DNA of 39,369 nt from Fidelibacterota bacterium (lineage in GTDB: Bacteria > Fidelibacterota > Marinisomatia > Marinisomatales > TCS56). Where the stretch lies: the NCBI GenBank assembly GCA_013203115.1, contig JABMQW010000077.1, positions 1 to 39,369 of the forward strand, written 5' to 3'. This document shows, piece by piece, positions 16,725 to 25,734 of the stretch. The notes beneath the pieces are model-generated. The model saw only the letters and a list, made by a program, of their open reading frames with translations, did not search any database and was not told where the DNA came from. Each line of letters opens with the position of its first letter. Position 1 is the stretch's first letter. Both the position numbers and the translations under genes were made by a program.

Positions 16725-19589
16725 ATGAAAATCTCAAAACTAACAATTTGTCTGTTGAGCTTTATTGGTATCTGTTTTTCAAGTCCGGAGGAACAATATA
16801 CCATAGCCCGGGTCGAACTGATGCCAGCCCTGCCTCAGCCTCTGCACATCCGTGACTGGAAAACGGTGGCATTGGATTATGATAATTTTGTCTTTGATTT
16901 CAATCGTCAGGGTACTTATTTACCGCTGATCGAATGGGATTTGGTCTATACGATCGATGCGCAACCTACTTTCAGTCTGCCTTCCTACGTGGGCGGCAGT
17001 AATAACAGCGGTGAAGCGATTAATACCATGGCGGCCGTTGTGTCGGCCACGCTGGTCGGTTTGGATAAAAGCGATCAGAATGGTTCCAATTGGGTCCGGA
17101 TGTGTCGGAAATATTTTGCGCCGAATTCTTGTGGTATCTACCTGAATAACGCCCCGGACGGCTGGGGCGCTTCATTCTGGTACGATTTGTTACCGAATAT
17201 TTTATTCTACCAGCTCTATGATATGTACCCGGCGGAAAATAATTTTAACCTGGAGTTTATTTCTGTCGCACAACAGTGGTATCAGGCCAGTGTTGTAATG
17301 GGGGGCAGTTCAACCAGCCTACCCGATTTCAATTATACTTACTTTAATTTTCAGTCGCTCTCACCGGTGTATAATGGCTATTGGCGTGAGCCGGATGCAG
17401 CGGCCGGGATCGCCTGGCTGGAATACAACGCCTGGCTGAAGACCGGTGGTTCTGATTTTCTCCAGGCCGCCGAATGGGGCCTGGATTATCTGCAGGCGCG
17501 AAATAATAATCCTCTTTATGAAATACTGTTACCTTACGGTGCTTATACCGCCGCGCGCATGAATGCGGAGATGAATTATGATTATGATGTCGGTAAACTG
17601 GTCGACTGGTGTTTTGGTCCCAGTTCAGCCCGTCCCGGTTGGGGTATTGTGACCGGAAACTGGAACGGTTATGATTGTGGTGGACTGGCTGGCAGCCTCA
17701 CCGATTCTGAGGGCTACGCTTTTGCCATGGGTACTTATGAATCAGCCGGTGCGCTGGCGCCGCTGGTGCGATATGATAATCATTTCGCCCGGGGAATCGG
17801 TAAATGGCTTCTGAATCTCGTTAATGCTTCCCGTTATTATTATGCTAATGGCCTGCCGGTAGAAAACCAGGATGGTGAAGCTTGGGCACTTACCTATGAT
17901 TCCACTTTTTGCATCAGCTTCGAAGGTCTTCGTAATCAGGGGCAGGGGGGCATCAGTCCATTGGCTACTGGTGATGCCGTCGGTGGCGGCTGGGCGCCGA
18001 CCAATTTTGGTCTGTACGGCGCTTCGCATGTTGGTATTCTGGGCGCTTTGGTTGACACTACCAATGTCAGCGCCATTTTACGCATCGATCTGTTGGCGAC
18101 CGATTATTTTCACGATCAGGCTTATCCATCCTATCTATACTATAATCCGTATAATACTCAACAATCGGTTTTGGTTGCTGCCGGACCGGATTCAATGGAT
18201 TTATATGACGCGGTTGCTAATTCCTTTATCGCCAATAATATCGTTAGTGACTACCTGCTGCCAATCCCGGGCGATTCGGCGGTTGTACTGGTGTTGGTGC
18301 CCAGTAACAGTACCATAACATATCGCGGTTATGCGCTTCTGGCTGATAATATCATTGTCGATTATCATTATACTGATATTCCGGATACCACAAATCGGTC
18401 GCCGGTCATTACGGGGTTATCGGCGGAACCGGAACAAGTATTGATAGAAAGCCAATCCGTCATTTCCTGTAGCGCCTACGACCCGGATGAAGAGGCACTG
18501 CAATATACTTGGCATGCCAGCGGGGGTAATGTCAGCGGGGCCGATTCTTCGGCGCTGTGGATAGCGCCTGATACGGTGGGCAGCTTTTTTATTACCTGTA
18601 CTGTACATGATGTGGCAGGGAACAGCACGCATGCCGGCGTCAATGTAACCGTGATTGATACCACCGAGCACCAATATCCGGAATTGGTGGCCTACTATCC
18701 TTTCAATGGCAATGCCAATGATGAAAGCGGACAGGCCAACAATGGTAATGTATATGGAGCTCAATTGATCCCGGATCGCCATGGTAATCAAGCCGCCGCC
18801 TACCGTTTTGACGGTCAGGATGATCGCATTCAAATTCCTAATTTACCACAGTTGAATTTTCAGGAGGCCATCACGGTGACCTGCTGGTTGAAACCGGGGG
18901 AGATACCGGCCAGTGGGGAGACTTATCCTCTTTCACACGGTAGTTGGGAAGAACGCTGGAAATTTTCGCATATGACCGATCGTCGATTACGATGGACCGT
19001 CAATGCCCAGAACGGTATCGGCGATCTTGATTCCGATACACAATTGGATACTTCCCATTACTATTTTGTAGCCGGCGTTTATGACGGCGCTCATATGAAA
19101 TTACTTGTAAACGGGCAGCCTGAAAGCACGCGAACCTTGACCGGCGGGATCAAGCAAACCGGTCTGGATATTACGATCGGTCAATCAAAACCAGGGGTCA
19201 CTGCCTATAATTTTAATGGAATTGTTGATGATATTCACCTGTACAGTATAGCTTTGTCCGACTCGGCAATAGCGGCGCTTTACCAGCAGGAACTGATTGT
19301 GGATCATGGCGATCCCGTCCTACCGTCCAGTTTTGTCTTGCGATCGAATTATCCCAATCCTTTCAATCCGGTTACTACAATCGAGTTTGAATTACCAATC
19401 TATACCCACGTGACTTTGACAATCGTAAATTTACTCGGGCAAAATGTGGCTGTTCTGGTAGATGATTACCACGCTCCCGGGCTGCATAGAGTCAATTGGA
19501 ATGCGCATAGTTTCGCTTCCGGAATTTATTTTTATCGTTTGCAAACCAAGGAATTTTCAGCCATTAAAAAATGTTTAGTCGTAAAATAA
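16725..19589 (+). CDS. Secreted multidomain protein: uncharacterised helical domain, Ig/PKD-like, LamG, T9SS sorting domain
   Basis: 954 residues. A signal peptide (about 1-19, KLTICLLSFIGICFSS) precedes a ~500-residue domain rich in W, Y, G and Ala helices (EPDAAAGIAWLEYNAWLKTG, EWGLDYLQARNNNP, YAFAMGTYESAGALAPLVRY). Its regular helix pairs suggest an alpha/alpha-barrel glycosidase-like fold, but I do not recognise the family. An Ig/PKD-like domain is at about 557-647 (SCSAYDPDEEALQYTWHASG). A LamG/concanavalin-like domain is at about 652-860 (LVAYYPFNGNANDESGQANN, FDGQDDRIQIPN). A type-A sorting domain with NYPNPFNPVTTIEFELP follows. The protein is probably exposed on the surface and may act on or bind a polysaccharide whose fragments are then taken up by the importer encoded on both sides. 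Enzymatic activity is inferred only from fold impression and context. Confidence 0.8.
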   Translation: MKISKLTICLLSFIGICFSSPEEQYTIARVELMPALPQPLHIRDWKTVALDYDNFVFDFNRQGTYLPLIEWDLVYTIDAQPTFSLPSYVGGSNNSGEAINTMAAVVSATLVGLDKSDQNGSNWVRMCRKYFAPNSCGIYLNNAPDGWGASFWYDLLPNILFYQLYDMYPAENNFNLEFISVAQQWYQASVVMGGSSTSLPDFNYTYFNFQSLSPVYNGYWREPDAAAGIAWLEYNAWLKTGGSDFLQAAEWGLDYLQARNNNPLYEILLPYGAYTAARMNAEMNYDYDVGKLVDWCFGPSSARPGWGIVTGNWNGYDCGGLAGSLTDSEGYAFAMGTYESAGALAPLVRYDNHFARGIGKWLLNLVNASRYYYANGLPVENQDGEAWALTYDSTFCISFEGLRNQGQGGISPLATGDAVGGGWAPTNFGLYGASHVGILGALVDTTNVSAILRIDLLATDYFHDQAYPSYLYYNPYNTQQSVLVAAGPDSMDLYDAVANSFIANNIVSDYLLPIPGDSAVVLVLVPSNSTITYRGYALLADNIIVDYHYTDIPDTTNRSPVITGLSAEPEQVLIESQSVISCSAYDPDEEALQYTWHASGGNVSGADSSALWIAPDTVGSFFITCTVHDVAGNSTHAGVNVTVIDTTEHQYPELVAYYPFNGNANDESGQANNGNVYGAQLIPDRHGNQAAAYRFDGQDDRIQIPNLPQLNFQEAITVTCWLKPGEIPASGETYPLSHGSWEERWKFSHMTDRRLRWTVNAQNGIGDLDSDTQLDTSHYYFVAGVYDGAHMKLLVNGQPESTRTLTGGIKQTGLDITIGQSKPGVTAYNFNGIVDDIHLYSIALSDSAIAALYQQELIVDHGDPVLPSSFVLRSNYPNPFNPVTTIEFELPIYTHVTLTIVNLLGQNVAVLVDDYHAPGLHRVNWNAHSFASGIYFYRLQTKEFSAIKKCLVVK

Positions 19590-19620
19590 TTGGAAAAGAA
19601 TTACCCTTAAGGATCAATTG

Positions 19621-20508
19621 ATGAAACTTCAAAGACTTACAACGCGGCCTGTGATGGAACCAATTGCGAGCCATGGATGGGAACGGGCGGCTGTTTTCAA
19701 TTCTGCGATGGTCTATCACGATGGATTATTTCACGCCATTTATCGTGCGACCGACATTGGCGGTCATGAAAAATTCGGCCGCTATATCAATACTTTCGGT
19801 TATGCTACCAGCCAGGATTTGATTAACTGGCAGCGCCAGGAAACCCCGATTCTGTCTAATGATGTACCGCAGGAATTGCGGGGGCCTGAAGATCCACGAA
19901 TAGTAAAAATAGGTGATACATTCTACATGAACTATACCGGATTCGGTGGTCGATTTCGAAATGATCACCGGATTTGTATGGCTGAGTCAAAGGATCTGCT
20001 AAGCTGGGAGCGCCAGGGGGTAATGCTGGATGAACCCAATAAGGATTCATCCTTTTTTCCGGAAAAATTCGGTGGCCGGTTTTGCATGTTCCATCGTCGC
20101 CATCCCGATATCTGGATTTGTTATTCCGATGATCTGAAGACCTGGACCGGTCACCAAAAGATAATGTCACCACAAGCTGGAGCCTGGGACTCCGACCGGA
20201 TTGGTATCGCCGGTCCGCCGGTAAAGATTGCTGATGGCTGGTTCCTGATTTACCACGGCGTGGATGATAAAGAGGTTTATCGATTGGGGGCCGTACTGTT
20301 GGATTACAATGATCCTTCAAAAATATTAGCCAAGTATCCGGAGCCGATCATTGAACCGGAACTGGAGTGGGAAATCAATGGCTTTGTTCCCAATGTGATT
20401 TTCTCTTGCGCTACGGTCCTGAAAGATGATGTGATCTACTGTCTGTATGGTGGCGCCGATACGGTATTGGGTATTGCCAGTATGAAATTGAAAGATATTG
20501 TTTTTTAA
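19621..20508 (+). CDS. GH130 family glycoside phosphorylase (mannoside phosphorylase type)
   Basis: 295 residues from ATG 19621, which has AAGGA 7 bases upstream; a TTG directly before it is unlikely. There is no signal peptide, so it is predicted cytoplasmic. The five-bladed propeller signature of GH130 is visible: AVFNSAMVYHDGLFHAIYRA, GYATSQDLINWQ, RGPEDPRI (residues 87-94, the conserved E-D-P-R active-site stretch), YMNYTGF, WDSDRIGIAGPPVKI and WFLIYHGVDD. Known members phosphorolyse beta-linked mannosides (for example mannosyl-glucose or mannobiose), releasing mannose 1-phosphate, and some subgroups are hydrolases. It lies between a surface protein and a lipoprotein gene in the transporter operon and should act on the imported product. 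The exact linkage and acceptor cannot be deduced. Confidence 0.9.
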   Translation: MKLQRLTTRPVMEPIASHGWERAAVFNSAMVYHDGLFHAIYRATDIGGHEKFGRYINTFGYATSQDLINWQRQETPILSNDVPQELRGPEDPRIVKIGDTFYMNYTGFGGRFRNDHRICMAESKDLLSWERQGVMLDEPNKDSSFFPEKFGGRFCMFHRRHPDIWICYSDDLKTWTGHQKIMSPQAGAWDSDRIGIAGPPVKIADGWFLIYHGVDDKEVYRLGAVLLDYNDPSKILAKYPEPIIEPELEWEINGFVPNVIFSCATVLKDDVIYCLYGGADTVLGIASMKLKDIVF

Positions 20509-20521
20509 AGAGGTTCATTAA

Positions 20522-21751
20522 ATGGGAAGATATAAACTAAGAATCCTTATCTTACTATCGGGATTGTTGTTATTGTTAAACGCTTGTTCCACAAAGTCCC
20601 GCTCTGAAGTGAATCTCGACCATGCATTATCTTTGGTTGATAGTGTCGAGGTAGACGATCAAATATTAACCTATCTTTGGATTTACGCTGAAGCGCCGGA
20701 TTACCAGCCTGTTCCGGCCCAGGGCGAAGGTGTGACCTGCGTCGATGATGTGGGACGCTTTATGGAAGTTTTGGAAAGGAGCATCCTGGAATATGATCGT
20801 ACCGATCTGTTGCCAATTGCCAGAGGGATGACTAAATTTCTTTTATACTTGGCCCGCGATGATGGACTATGGTATAATTTTATGGAGTCCGATGGTACGA
20901 TCAATACAACTCATAAGAATAGCCAGGCCGAATTTGGCTGGTGGGCTATACGAGGTTTACGCGGATTGGCGGCGGCCTATAACCTGTTCCACGAATTGAA
21001 TCTTAATTATGCCTTACAGGCTGAAATTGCGCTGAAAGTAAATGCGGCCACTGTTCACATCGAAAAAGTATTAAGTAATTATTCCCAATATGAAAGTTCG
21101 CTTTTAGGGAAGCAACCGACCTGGCTGGTCCACGGGGCTCCTGATAAGTCAAGTGAGTTGGTAATGGCTCTAACTAAACTGCACCAGACCGGTGAATTCG
21201 ATTATTTTACTGAAATCAAACAATTGTCACAGGGACTGGTAGCGAGTCAGTTTAGGGTCCCGGGTCATGAACTGAACGGGATGTACTTTTGCTGGGAAAA
21301 TGTCTGGCACGGTTGGGGTAATACCCAGGCTTATGCTCTGATGGAAGCATATAGAATTACCGGTGATATTGTTTTTCTAAAAAGTGTGCGGTTGTGGGCT
21401 GATAATTTCGCGTCATTTTTAATCGATCATCAATTTCCCCGGCGGATTACGGTCAATCCTGATCATACCTATTCCGTGGCCGAATTTCCCCAAATCGCTT
21501 ATGGTATTAATTCTTCCTATCAAGGGCTGAAAGCATTGTGGAATGTTACACAAGAACAGAAATATTTGATCCGGGCTGACCGTATTTATGATTGGTTCAA
21601 TGGAAATAATGTGACCGGACAGAAGCTGTATGATCCCCTGACCGGGCGCTGTTTTGACGGGATCATTGCACCAGCGGATATTAATCGTAATTCCGGGGCT
21701 GAATCGACAATAGAATGTTTATTAGCCGCCTTGGAAAAATATACTAACTAA
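20522..21751 (+). CDS. Lipoprotein with alpha/alpha-barrel (six-hairpin glycosidase-like) sequence
   Basis: 409 residues with a clear lipoprotein signal (ILILLSGLLLLLNAC, Cys22). The mature part has repeated helix pairs with aromatic and acidic residues (CVDDVGRFMEVLERSILEYD, KFLLYLARDDGLWYNFME, GWWAIRGLRGLAAAYNLF, YFCWENVWHGWGNTQAYALM, NRNSGAESTIECLLAALEKY), which looks like a six-hairpin (alpha/alpha)6 glycosidase. I cannot assign a family with confidence. Candidate catalytic acids are the Asp pair in CVDDVGRF and the Glu in GAESTIE. It begins 13 bases after the GH130 gene and 15 bases before the transporter ATPase, so it belongs to the same operon. A periplasmic or outer-membrane role trimming substrate before ABC import is inferred. 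Confidence 0.75.
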   Translation: MGRYKLRILILLSGLLLLLNACSTKSRSEVNLDHALSLVDSVEVDDQILTYLWIYAEAPDYQPVPAQGEGVTCVDDVGRFMEVLERSILEYDRTDLLPIARGMTKFLLYLARDDGLWYNFMESDGTINTTHKNSQAEFGWWAIRGLRGLAAAYNLFHELNLNYALQAEIALKVNAATVHIEKVLSNYSQYESSLLGKQPTWLVHGAPDKSSELVMALTKLHQTGEFDYFTEIKQLSQGLVASQFRVPGHELNGMYFCWENVWHGWGNTQAYALMEAYRITGDIVFLKSVRLWADNFASFLIDHQFPRRITVNPDHTYSVAEFPQIAYGINSSYQGLKALWNVTQEQKYLIRADRIYDWFNGNNVTGQKLYDPLTGRCFDGIIAPADINRNSGAESTIECLLAALEKYTN

Positions 21752-21766
21752 CTGGAATAAAAAGTT

Positions 21767-22825
21767 ATGGCTTCAGTTCAATTAAAAAATCTGAAAAAAG
21801 CTTACACGAAAGATAACTTAGTAATTGATGATTTCAGCCTCGATATTTCCGACGGGGAATTCCTTGTATTAGTGGGGCCGTCCGGTTGTGGAAAATCAAC
21901 CATTTTGAGGATGATCGCCGGTCTGGAAGATATTACGGCCGGGGAGATATTTATCGATGGGAATCTGGTTAACGACCAACCACCCAAGAATCGTGATATT
22001 GCCATGGTATTTCAGAATTATGCTCTGTATCCCCATATGAATGTTTACAACAATCTGGCCTTTGGTTTGAAACTCCGCAAATTCCCCAAGCAAGAGATCG
22101 CTAAGCGCGTTAAACTAGCGGCTAATATTCTGGAAATCGGGAGATATTTACAGAAAAAGCCCAAGGAATTATCCGGTGGGGAACGTCAGCGGGTGGCTTT
22201 GGGGCGTGCCATTGTTCGTGATCCCAAAGTTTTTCTATTTGATGAACCATTATCTAATCTCGATGCCAAGCTGCGGGTACAGATGCGGGCGGAGATAAAG
22301 AAGCTGCATAATGAGCTGCAAACCACCATGATTTATGTCACTCATGACCAGGTTGAAGCCATGACCATGGGTGATCGGATTGTAATCCTGAAAGATGGTA
22401 TTGCCCAACAGATAGGCTCACCAATGGAAGTATATCAGGTGCCGAGCAACAGGTTTGTTGGTAGCTTTATTGGATCACCGGCCATGAATTTTATCGAAGG
22501 AGACCTGACCGGAAATGTGTTTGAAGGTCCGGGAGTAAAAGTTGAGCTAACGGACATTGAAGACCAAAGCAACCAGAAACGTTCGATCACCCTGGGTATC
22601 AGACCCGAAGACATCAGTATCGGCCAGGGTCAGATTACCGCACAGGTAATAGTAACGGAACCATTAGGCAGTGAAACGATTATTCATATCAAATTGGCTG
22701 ATAATCCGTTAGTGATTAAATATCCACAATTGGTGTTTTATAAACCCGGCGAAAAGATTATTATCAATTTCAATACCGCCAGGATAATGTTGTTTGATAC
22801 TCACACCGGGAAGCGCTTAAAATAG
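21767..22825 (+). CDS. Sugar ABC transporter ATP-binding protein, MsmK/UgpC/MalK type
   Basis: 352 residues. All ATPase motifs are intact: Walker A GPSGCGKST (37-45), Q-loop MVFQNYALYPHM, signature LSGGERQRVALGRA (from 135), Walker B FLFDEP (Asp159, Glu160), D-loop SNLDAKLR and switch His193 in YVTHDQ. The C-terminal ~110 residues form the TOBE/regulatory region typical of CUT1 ATPases (GIRPEDISIG, VTEPLGSETIIHI). It energises the MalF/MalG-type permeases encoded at 15018-16721. Its separation from them by three catabolic or secreted genes, still on the same strand with short gaps, supports one long operon. A 15-base palindrome follows the stop codon and a 101-base gap separates it from the next gene, so a transcript boundary could lie there. 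Confidence 0.96.
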   Translation: MASVQLKNLKKAYTKDNLVIDDFSLDISDGEFLVLVGPSGCGKSTILRMIAGLEDITAGEIFIDGNLVNDQPPKNRDIAMVFQNYALYPHMNVYNNLAFGLKLRKFPKQEIAKRVKLAANILEIGRYLQKKPKELSGGERQRVALGRAIVRDPKVFLFDEPLSNLDAKLRVQMRAEIKKLHNELQTTMIYVTHDQVEAMTMGDRIVILKDGIAQQIGSPMEVYQVPSNRFVGSFIGSPAMNFIEGDLTGNVFEGPGVKVELTDIEDQSNQKRSITLGIRPEDISIGQGQITAQVIVTEPLGSETIIHIKLADNPLVIKYPQLVFYKPGEKIIINFNTARIMLFDTHTGKRLK

Positions 22826-22840
22826 CTAAGATAATCTTAG
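22826..22840. promoter_or_regulatory. Perfect 15-base palindrome in the intergenic gap, possible operator
   Basis: CTAAGATAATCTTAG is a perfect inverted repeat (7-base arms, 1-base centre) placed immediately after the ATPase stop codon, in the only sizeable gap of the sugar locus (22826-22926). No T-run follows, so it is not a good intrinsic terminator. A second weak inverted repeat, CGATG-CTCT-CATCG, lies at about 22892-22910. A regulator-binding site controlling the downstream GH63-like and GH32 genes is possible. No regulator gene is present in the window to support it. Confidence 0.35.
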
Positions 22841-22926
22841 TCTGTTGGCAGATATTTAGGCTAAGGGTGTTGCTCGGTTAATCAAATGAATTCCTCGATG
22901 CTCTCATCGGACGAGTTGTAAATCCA

Positions 22927-24297
22927 ATGACCAGCGCCTTTTCCAAGTCAGAACTCCGGCAATTGATACAGCAGGCCGGTGCGGTGTTAACGGCCAATAA
23001 TTTTGGGAACGCCACTAAACCGGCACCTTCACTTTACCCTCACCAGTGGAATTGGGATTCGGCTTTCATCGCAATCGGTCTATCGCACCTGAATCAGGTC
23101 CAAGCTCAACGGGAAATCAGTGCTATGTTTAGAGGACAATGGAAAAACGGTATGGTACCGCACATTATTTTTAATCCCACGGCGTCTGATTATTTTCCCG
23201 GTCCCGCATTTTGGGCCAGTCGGATCAACCCGGCAGCACCCGACAATATTCTCACTTCCGGTATAACACAACCACCTATATTGGCTTGGGCGGCCTTGCA
23301 GATTTATTATAATGCCGGTGATACTCGCTCAGCTTTGGATTTTCTCAGGTCTATTTATCCCCGTCTGTGTCGCTATCACAGTTTTTTTCACACCAACCGA
23401 AATCCTGATGGCAACGGTTTGGTCTATATTATACATCCCTGGGAAAGTGGCCTGGATAATTCACCACGCTGGGATCAGATTATGGAGGGCATTGTACCCA
23501 AAGAAGCACAATCGGTTCTGCGAACTGATGTGAATATTATCGCTGAGAATGAAAGACCAACTGACCATGAGTATAATAAGTATTCCTATCTGGTCGATCT
23601 GTTCCGGAAAACGCAGTACGATCAGGGGCAAATTTTGCAGGAAAGCCCCTTTATTGTACAACCGGTTTTATTCAATTCCCTATTGTATGTAGATTTGGAA
23701 GCCCGGGAAAGAATTGACACATTGCTGGGAGCAGATACCGGAGTGATTAAGGCTTGGCGCGGACAATTGAAGGTGGCAATTCAAACAAAATTATGGGATG
23801 AAACCAGTGGTAGTTTTGGTGATTACGATCTAAAAAACCGACGTCTTTTTCTGAAGGATACACTGGCTAATTATGCTCCTCTATTCACAGGAATACCATC
23901 CCAAGCTGTTGCTGATAGATTAATTGCGCGCTTGTTTTCCTCAGAGCAATACTGGCCGGATAGCGGATTTCCTCTGACCAGTGTTTCCATGGCTGTTCCG
24001 GAATTTGATCCGGTTAAATACTGGCGTGGGCCGGTATGGATTAATATGAATTGGTTGATGATTCAGGGTTTGCAAAAATATGGATATCATTCACAGGCTA
24101 AGGAACTGACGGAAAAAACTATTACTCTTATTCGTGATCACGGATTCTATGAATATTTTAATCCCTTGACCGGCGCCGGTTGTGGTACCGACCAATTTTC
24201 ATGGACGGCTGCGCTCTTAATCGACTTGATTATGAAATATCTGAGTACTGGTGCAGGAATAAATGAGGAGACACCCGGGTCTTTGGTTAACGAATAA
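22927..24297 (+). CDS. GH63-like glycoside hydrolase (mannosylglycerate/glucosylglycerate hydrolase type)
   Basis: 456 residues without signal peptide, so predicted cytoplasmic. The sequence has the MGH1-like (alpha/alpha)6 signature: YPHQWNWDSAFIAIGLSHL (38-56), RGQWKNGMVPHIIFNP, HPWESGLDNSPRWD (170-183), KYWRGPVWINMNWLMIQGL and GFYEYFNPLTGAGCG near the C-terminus. By analogy with characterised mannosylglycerate and glucosylglycerate hydrolases, Asp177 in ESGLDNSP is the probable acid and Glu409 in FYEYF the probable base; both are present. Characterised relatives hydrolyse alpha-mannosyl- or glucosyl-glycerate, while other GH63 members act on alpha-glucosides. The GH32 gene follows 6 bases after the stop, so the pair is co-transcribed. 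Substrate may be a compatible-solute glycoside or another short alpha-glycoside. Confidence 0.87.
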   Translation: MTSAFSKSELRQLIQQAGAVLTANNFGNATKPAPSLYPHQWNWDSAFIAIGLSHLNQVQAQREISAMFRGQWKNGMVPHIIFNPTASDYFPGPAFWASRINPAAPDNILTSGITQPPILAWAALQIYYNAGDTRSALDFLRSIYPRLCRYHSFFHTNRNPDGNGLVYIIHPWESGLDNSPRWDQIMEGIVPKEAQSVLRTDVNIIAENERPTDHEYNKYSYLVDLFRKTQYDQGQILQESPFIVQPVLFNSLLYVDLEARERIDTLLGADTGVIKAWRGQLKVAIQTKLWDETSGSFGDYDLKNRRLFLKDTLANYAPLFTGIPSQAVADRLIARLFSSEQYWPDSGFPLTSVSMAVPEFDPVKYWRGPVWINMNWLMIQGLQKYGYHSQAKELTEKTITLIRDHGFYEYFNPLTGAGCGTDQFSWTAALLIDLIMKYLSTGAGINEETPGSLVNE

Positions 24298-24303
24298 TAT
24301 CAA

Positions 24304-25689
24304 ATGGAAGCTGTCCATAAGAATTTAATTGCCAAAGCCAATGCAGCAGTAACAGCAGCCCAAAGCGCTGTTTCTGATGATCCCCTGCGTCCGAAGTATC
24401 ACTTTACTGCACCGGCTCACTGGATGAATGATCCCAATGGACCCGTTTATTATAAGGGCGCTTACCACTTGTTCTATCAACACAATCCCTACGGTCCGGA
24501 TTGGGGGAACATGTCTTGGGGACATGCCGTTAGCAAAGATTTGGTTCACTGGAAACATTTACCCATCGCCTTAACACCAACCCTGGGTACAGTCGATAAG
24601 GATGGCGTTTTTTCCGGCTCCTGTGTGATCTACGATAATGTTCCGACTATTATTTATACCGGCGTACAACCGGAAGTTCAGTGTATCGCCCATAGTTATG
24701 ATGACCTGACTACCTGGATCAAATATGAAGGTAATCCAGTGATTTCCATTCCACCACGGAAGGATTTGACCGGTTTTAGAGATCCATTCGTCTGGCGGGA
24801 GGGGGCTCACTGGTACATGCTGATTGGGTCAGGAATTAAGGATGTTGGCGGTGCGGCCTTATTATATAAATCCGGAGACTTAATCCGGTGGACTTATCTG
24901 CATCCGTTCTGTACCGGTTTTGGAAAGATCTGGGAATGTCCCCTCTTTTTCCCTTTGGGAGATAAGTACATCCTGATCGTATCTCCCGAAAGCACAGTTC
25001 AATATTCGATTGGTGAATATATAGATCACAAATTCTATCCCGAATCCTGGCAGGCTCTGGATCTGGGTGAAAGCGATGCTTTTTATGCTCCCAATGTACT
25101 TCCGGATTCTAATAACCGCTGTATCTTGTGGGGCTGGATTAAAGGTGGAGGTAAGCCAGGATATCCCTGGAATGGTCTACTGACCCTGCCGAGGATATTA
25201 TCGATCAACTCCACTGGCAGTCTTATGCAGGCTCCTGCTCCGGAACTGAAAATATTACGTGAATCGGCTTATAGTTTCAGTGATATTAAGTTATTGTCCA
25301 CCGCTGAGTACCTGTTACCAAACATCCGTAGTGGTTGTTGGGAGATAAAAATTAAATTACATCTCAGCCAGGCCGACAAATTTGGTATTTGCTGGGGATG
25401 CATTAACGATCCGGACGACGAACTTATGATTGTATACGACAGTACCCATAAAAAGTTAATGATTAGTCCCTTGGCTAAAAGCTATTCTTTAACTGATCTA
25501 AAATCACAGATTATTTTCCATGTTTTCTTCGATCAATCGGTATATGAGATATTCATCGACTACCGCATCTGTATTACTGGTCGGTACTACCCAAAAAAGA
25601 TACAAAACCATCGTTTAGCATTAAATTTATTCGGCTCAGCAGCCCTAATTCAGTCGCTGCAATTTTGGGAATTGAAGTCTATCAATTGA
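24304..25689 (+). CDS. GH32 beta-fructofuranosidase (sucrase/levanase type)
   Basis: 461 residues, no signal peptide. The GH32 triad is complete: WMNDPNG with nucleophile Asp43, FRDP with Asp160, and the WECP motif with acid/base Glu211. The preceding AHWMNDPNGPVYYKGAYHLF and YGPDWGNMSWGHAVSKDLVH segments are the canonical first propeller blade. A C-terminal beta-sandwich module (about 330-461) is present but diverged. The enzyme releases fructose from sucrose, sucrose 6-phosphate or fructo-oligosaccharides; being predicted cytoplasmic it favours imported di- or trisaccharides. It follows the GH63-like gene after 6 bases, pointing to a substrate or mixture containing a fructosyl unit. No fructokinase is present nearby. 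Confidence 0.94.
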   Translation: MEAVHKNLIAKANAAVTAAQSAVSDDPLRPKYHFTAPAHWMNDPNGPVYYKGAYHLFYQHNPYGPDWGNMSWGHAVSKDLVHWKHLPIALTPTLGTVDKDGVFSGSCVIYDNVPTIIYTGVQPEVQCIAHSYDDLTTWIKYEGNPVISIPPRKDLTGFRDPFVWREGAHWYMLIGSGIKDVGGAALLYKSGDLIRWTYLHPFCTGFGKIWECPLFFPLGDKYILIVSPESTVQYSIGEYIDHKFYPESWQALDLGESDAFYAPNVLPDSNNRCILWGWIKGGGKPGYPWNGLLTLPRILSINSTGSLMQAPAPELKILRESAYSFSDIKLLSTAEYLLPNIRSGCWEIKIKLHLSQADKFGICWGCINDPDDELMIVYDSTHKKLMISPLAKSYSLTDLKSQIIFHVFFDQSVYEIFIDYRICITGRYYPKKIQNHRLALNLFGSAALIQSLQFWELKSIN

Positions 25690-25734
25690 TATTTCAAAAG
25701 AACCAACCTGCCGGCCAAAAAATAGGGAATGCAG

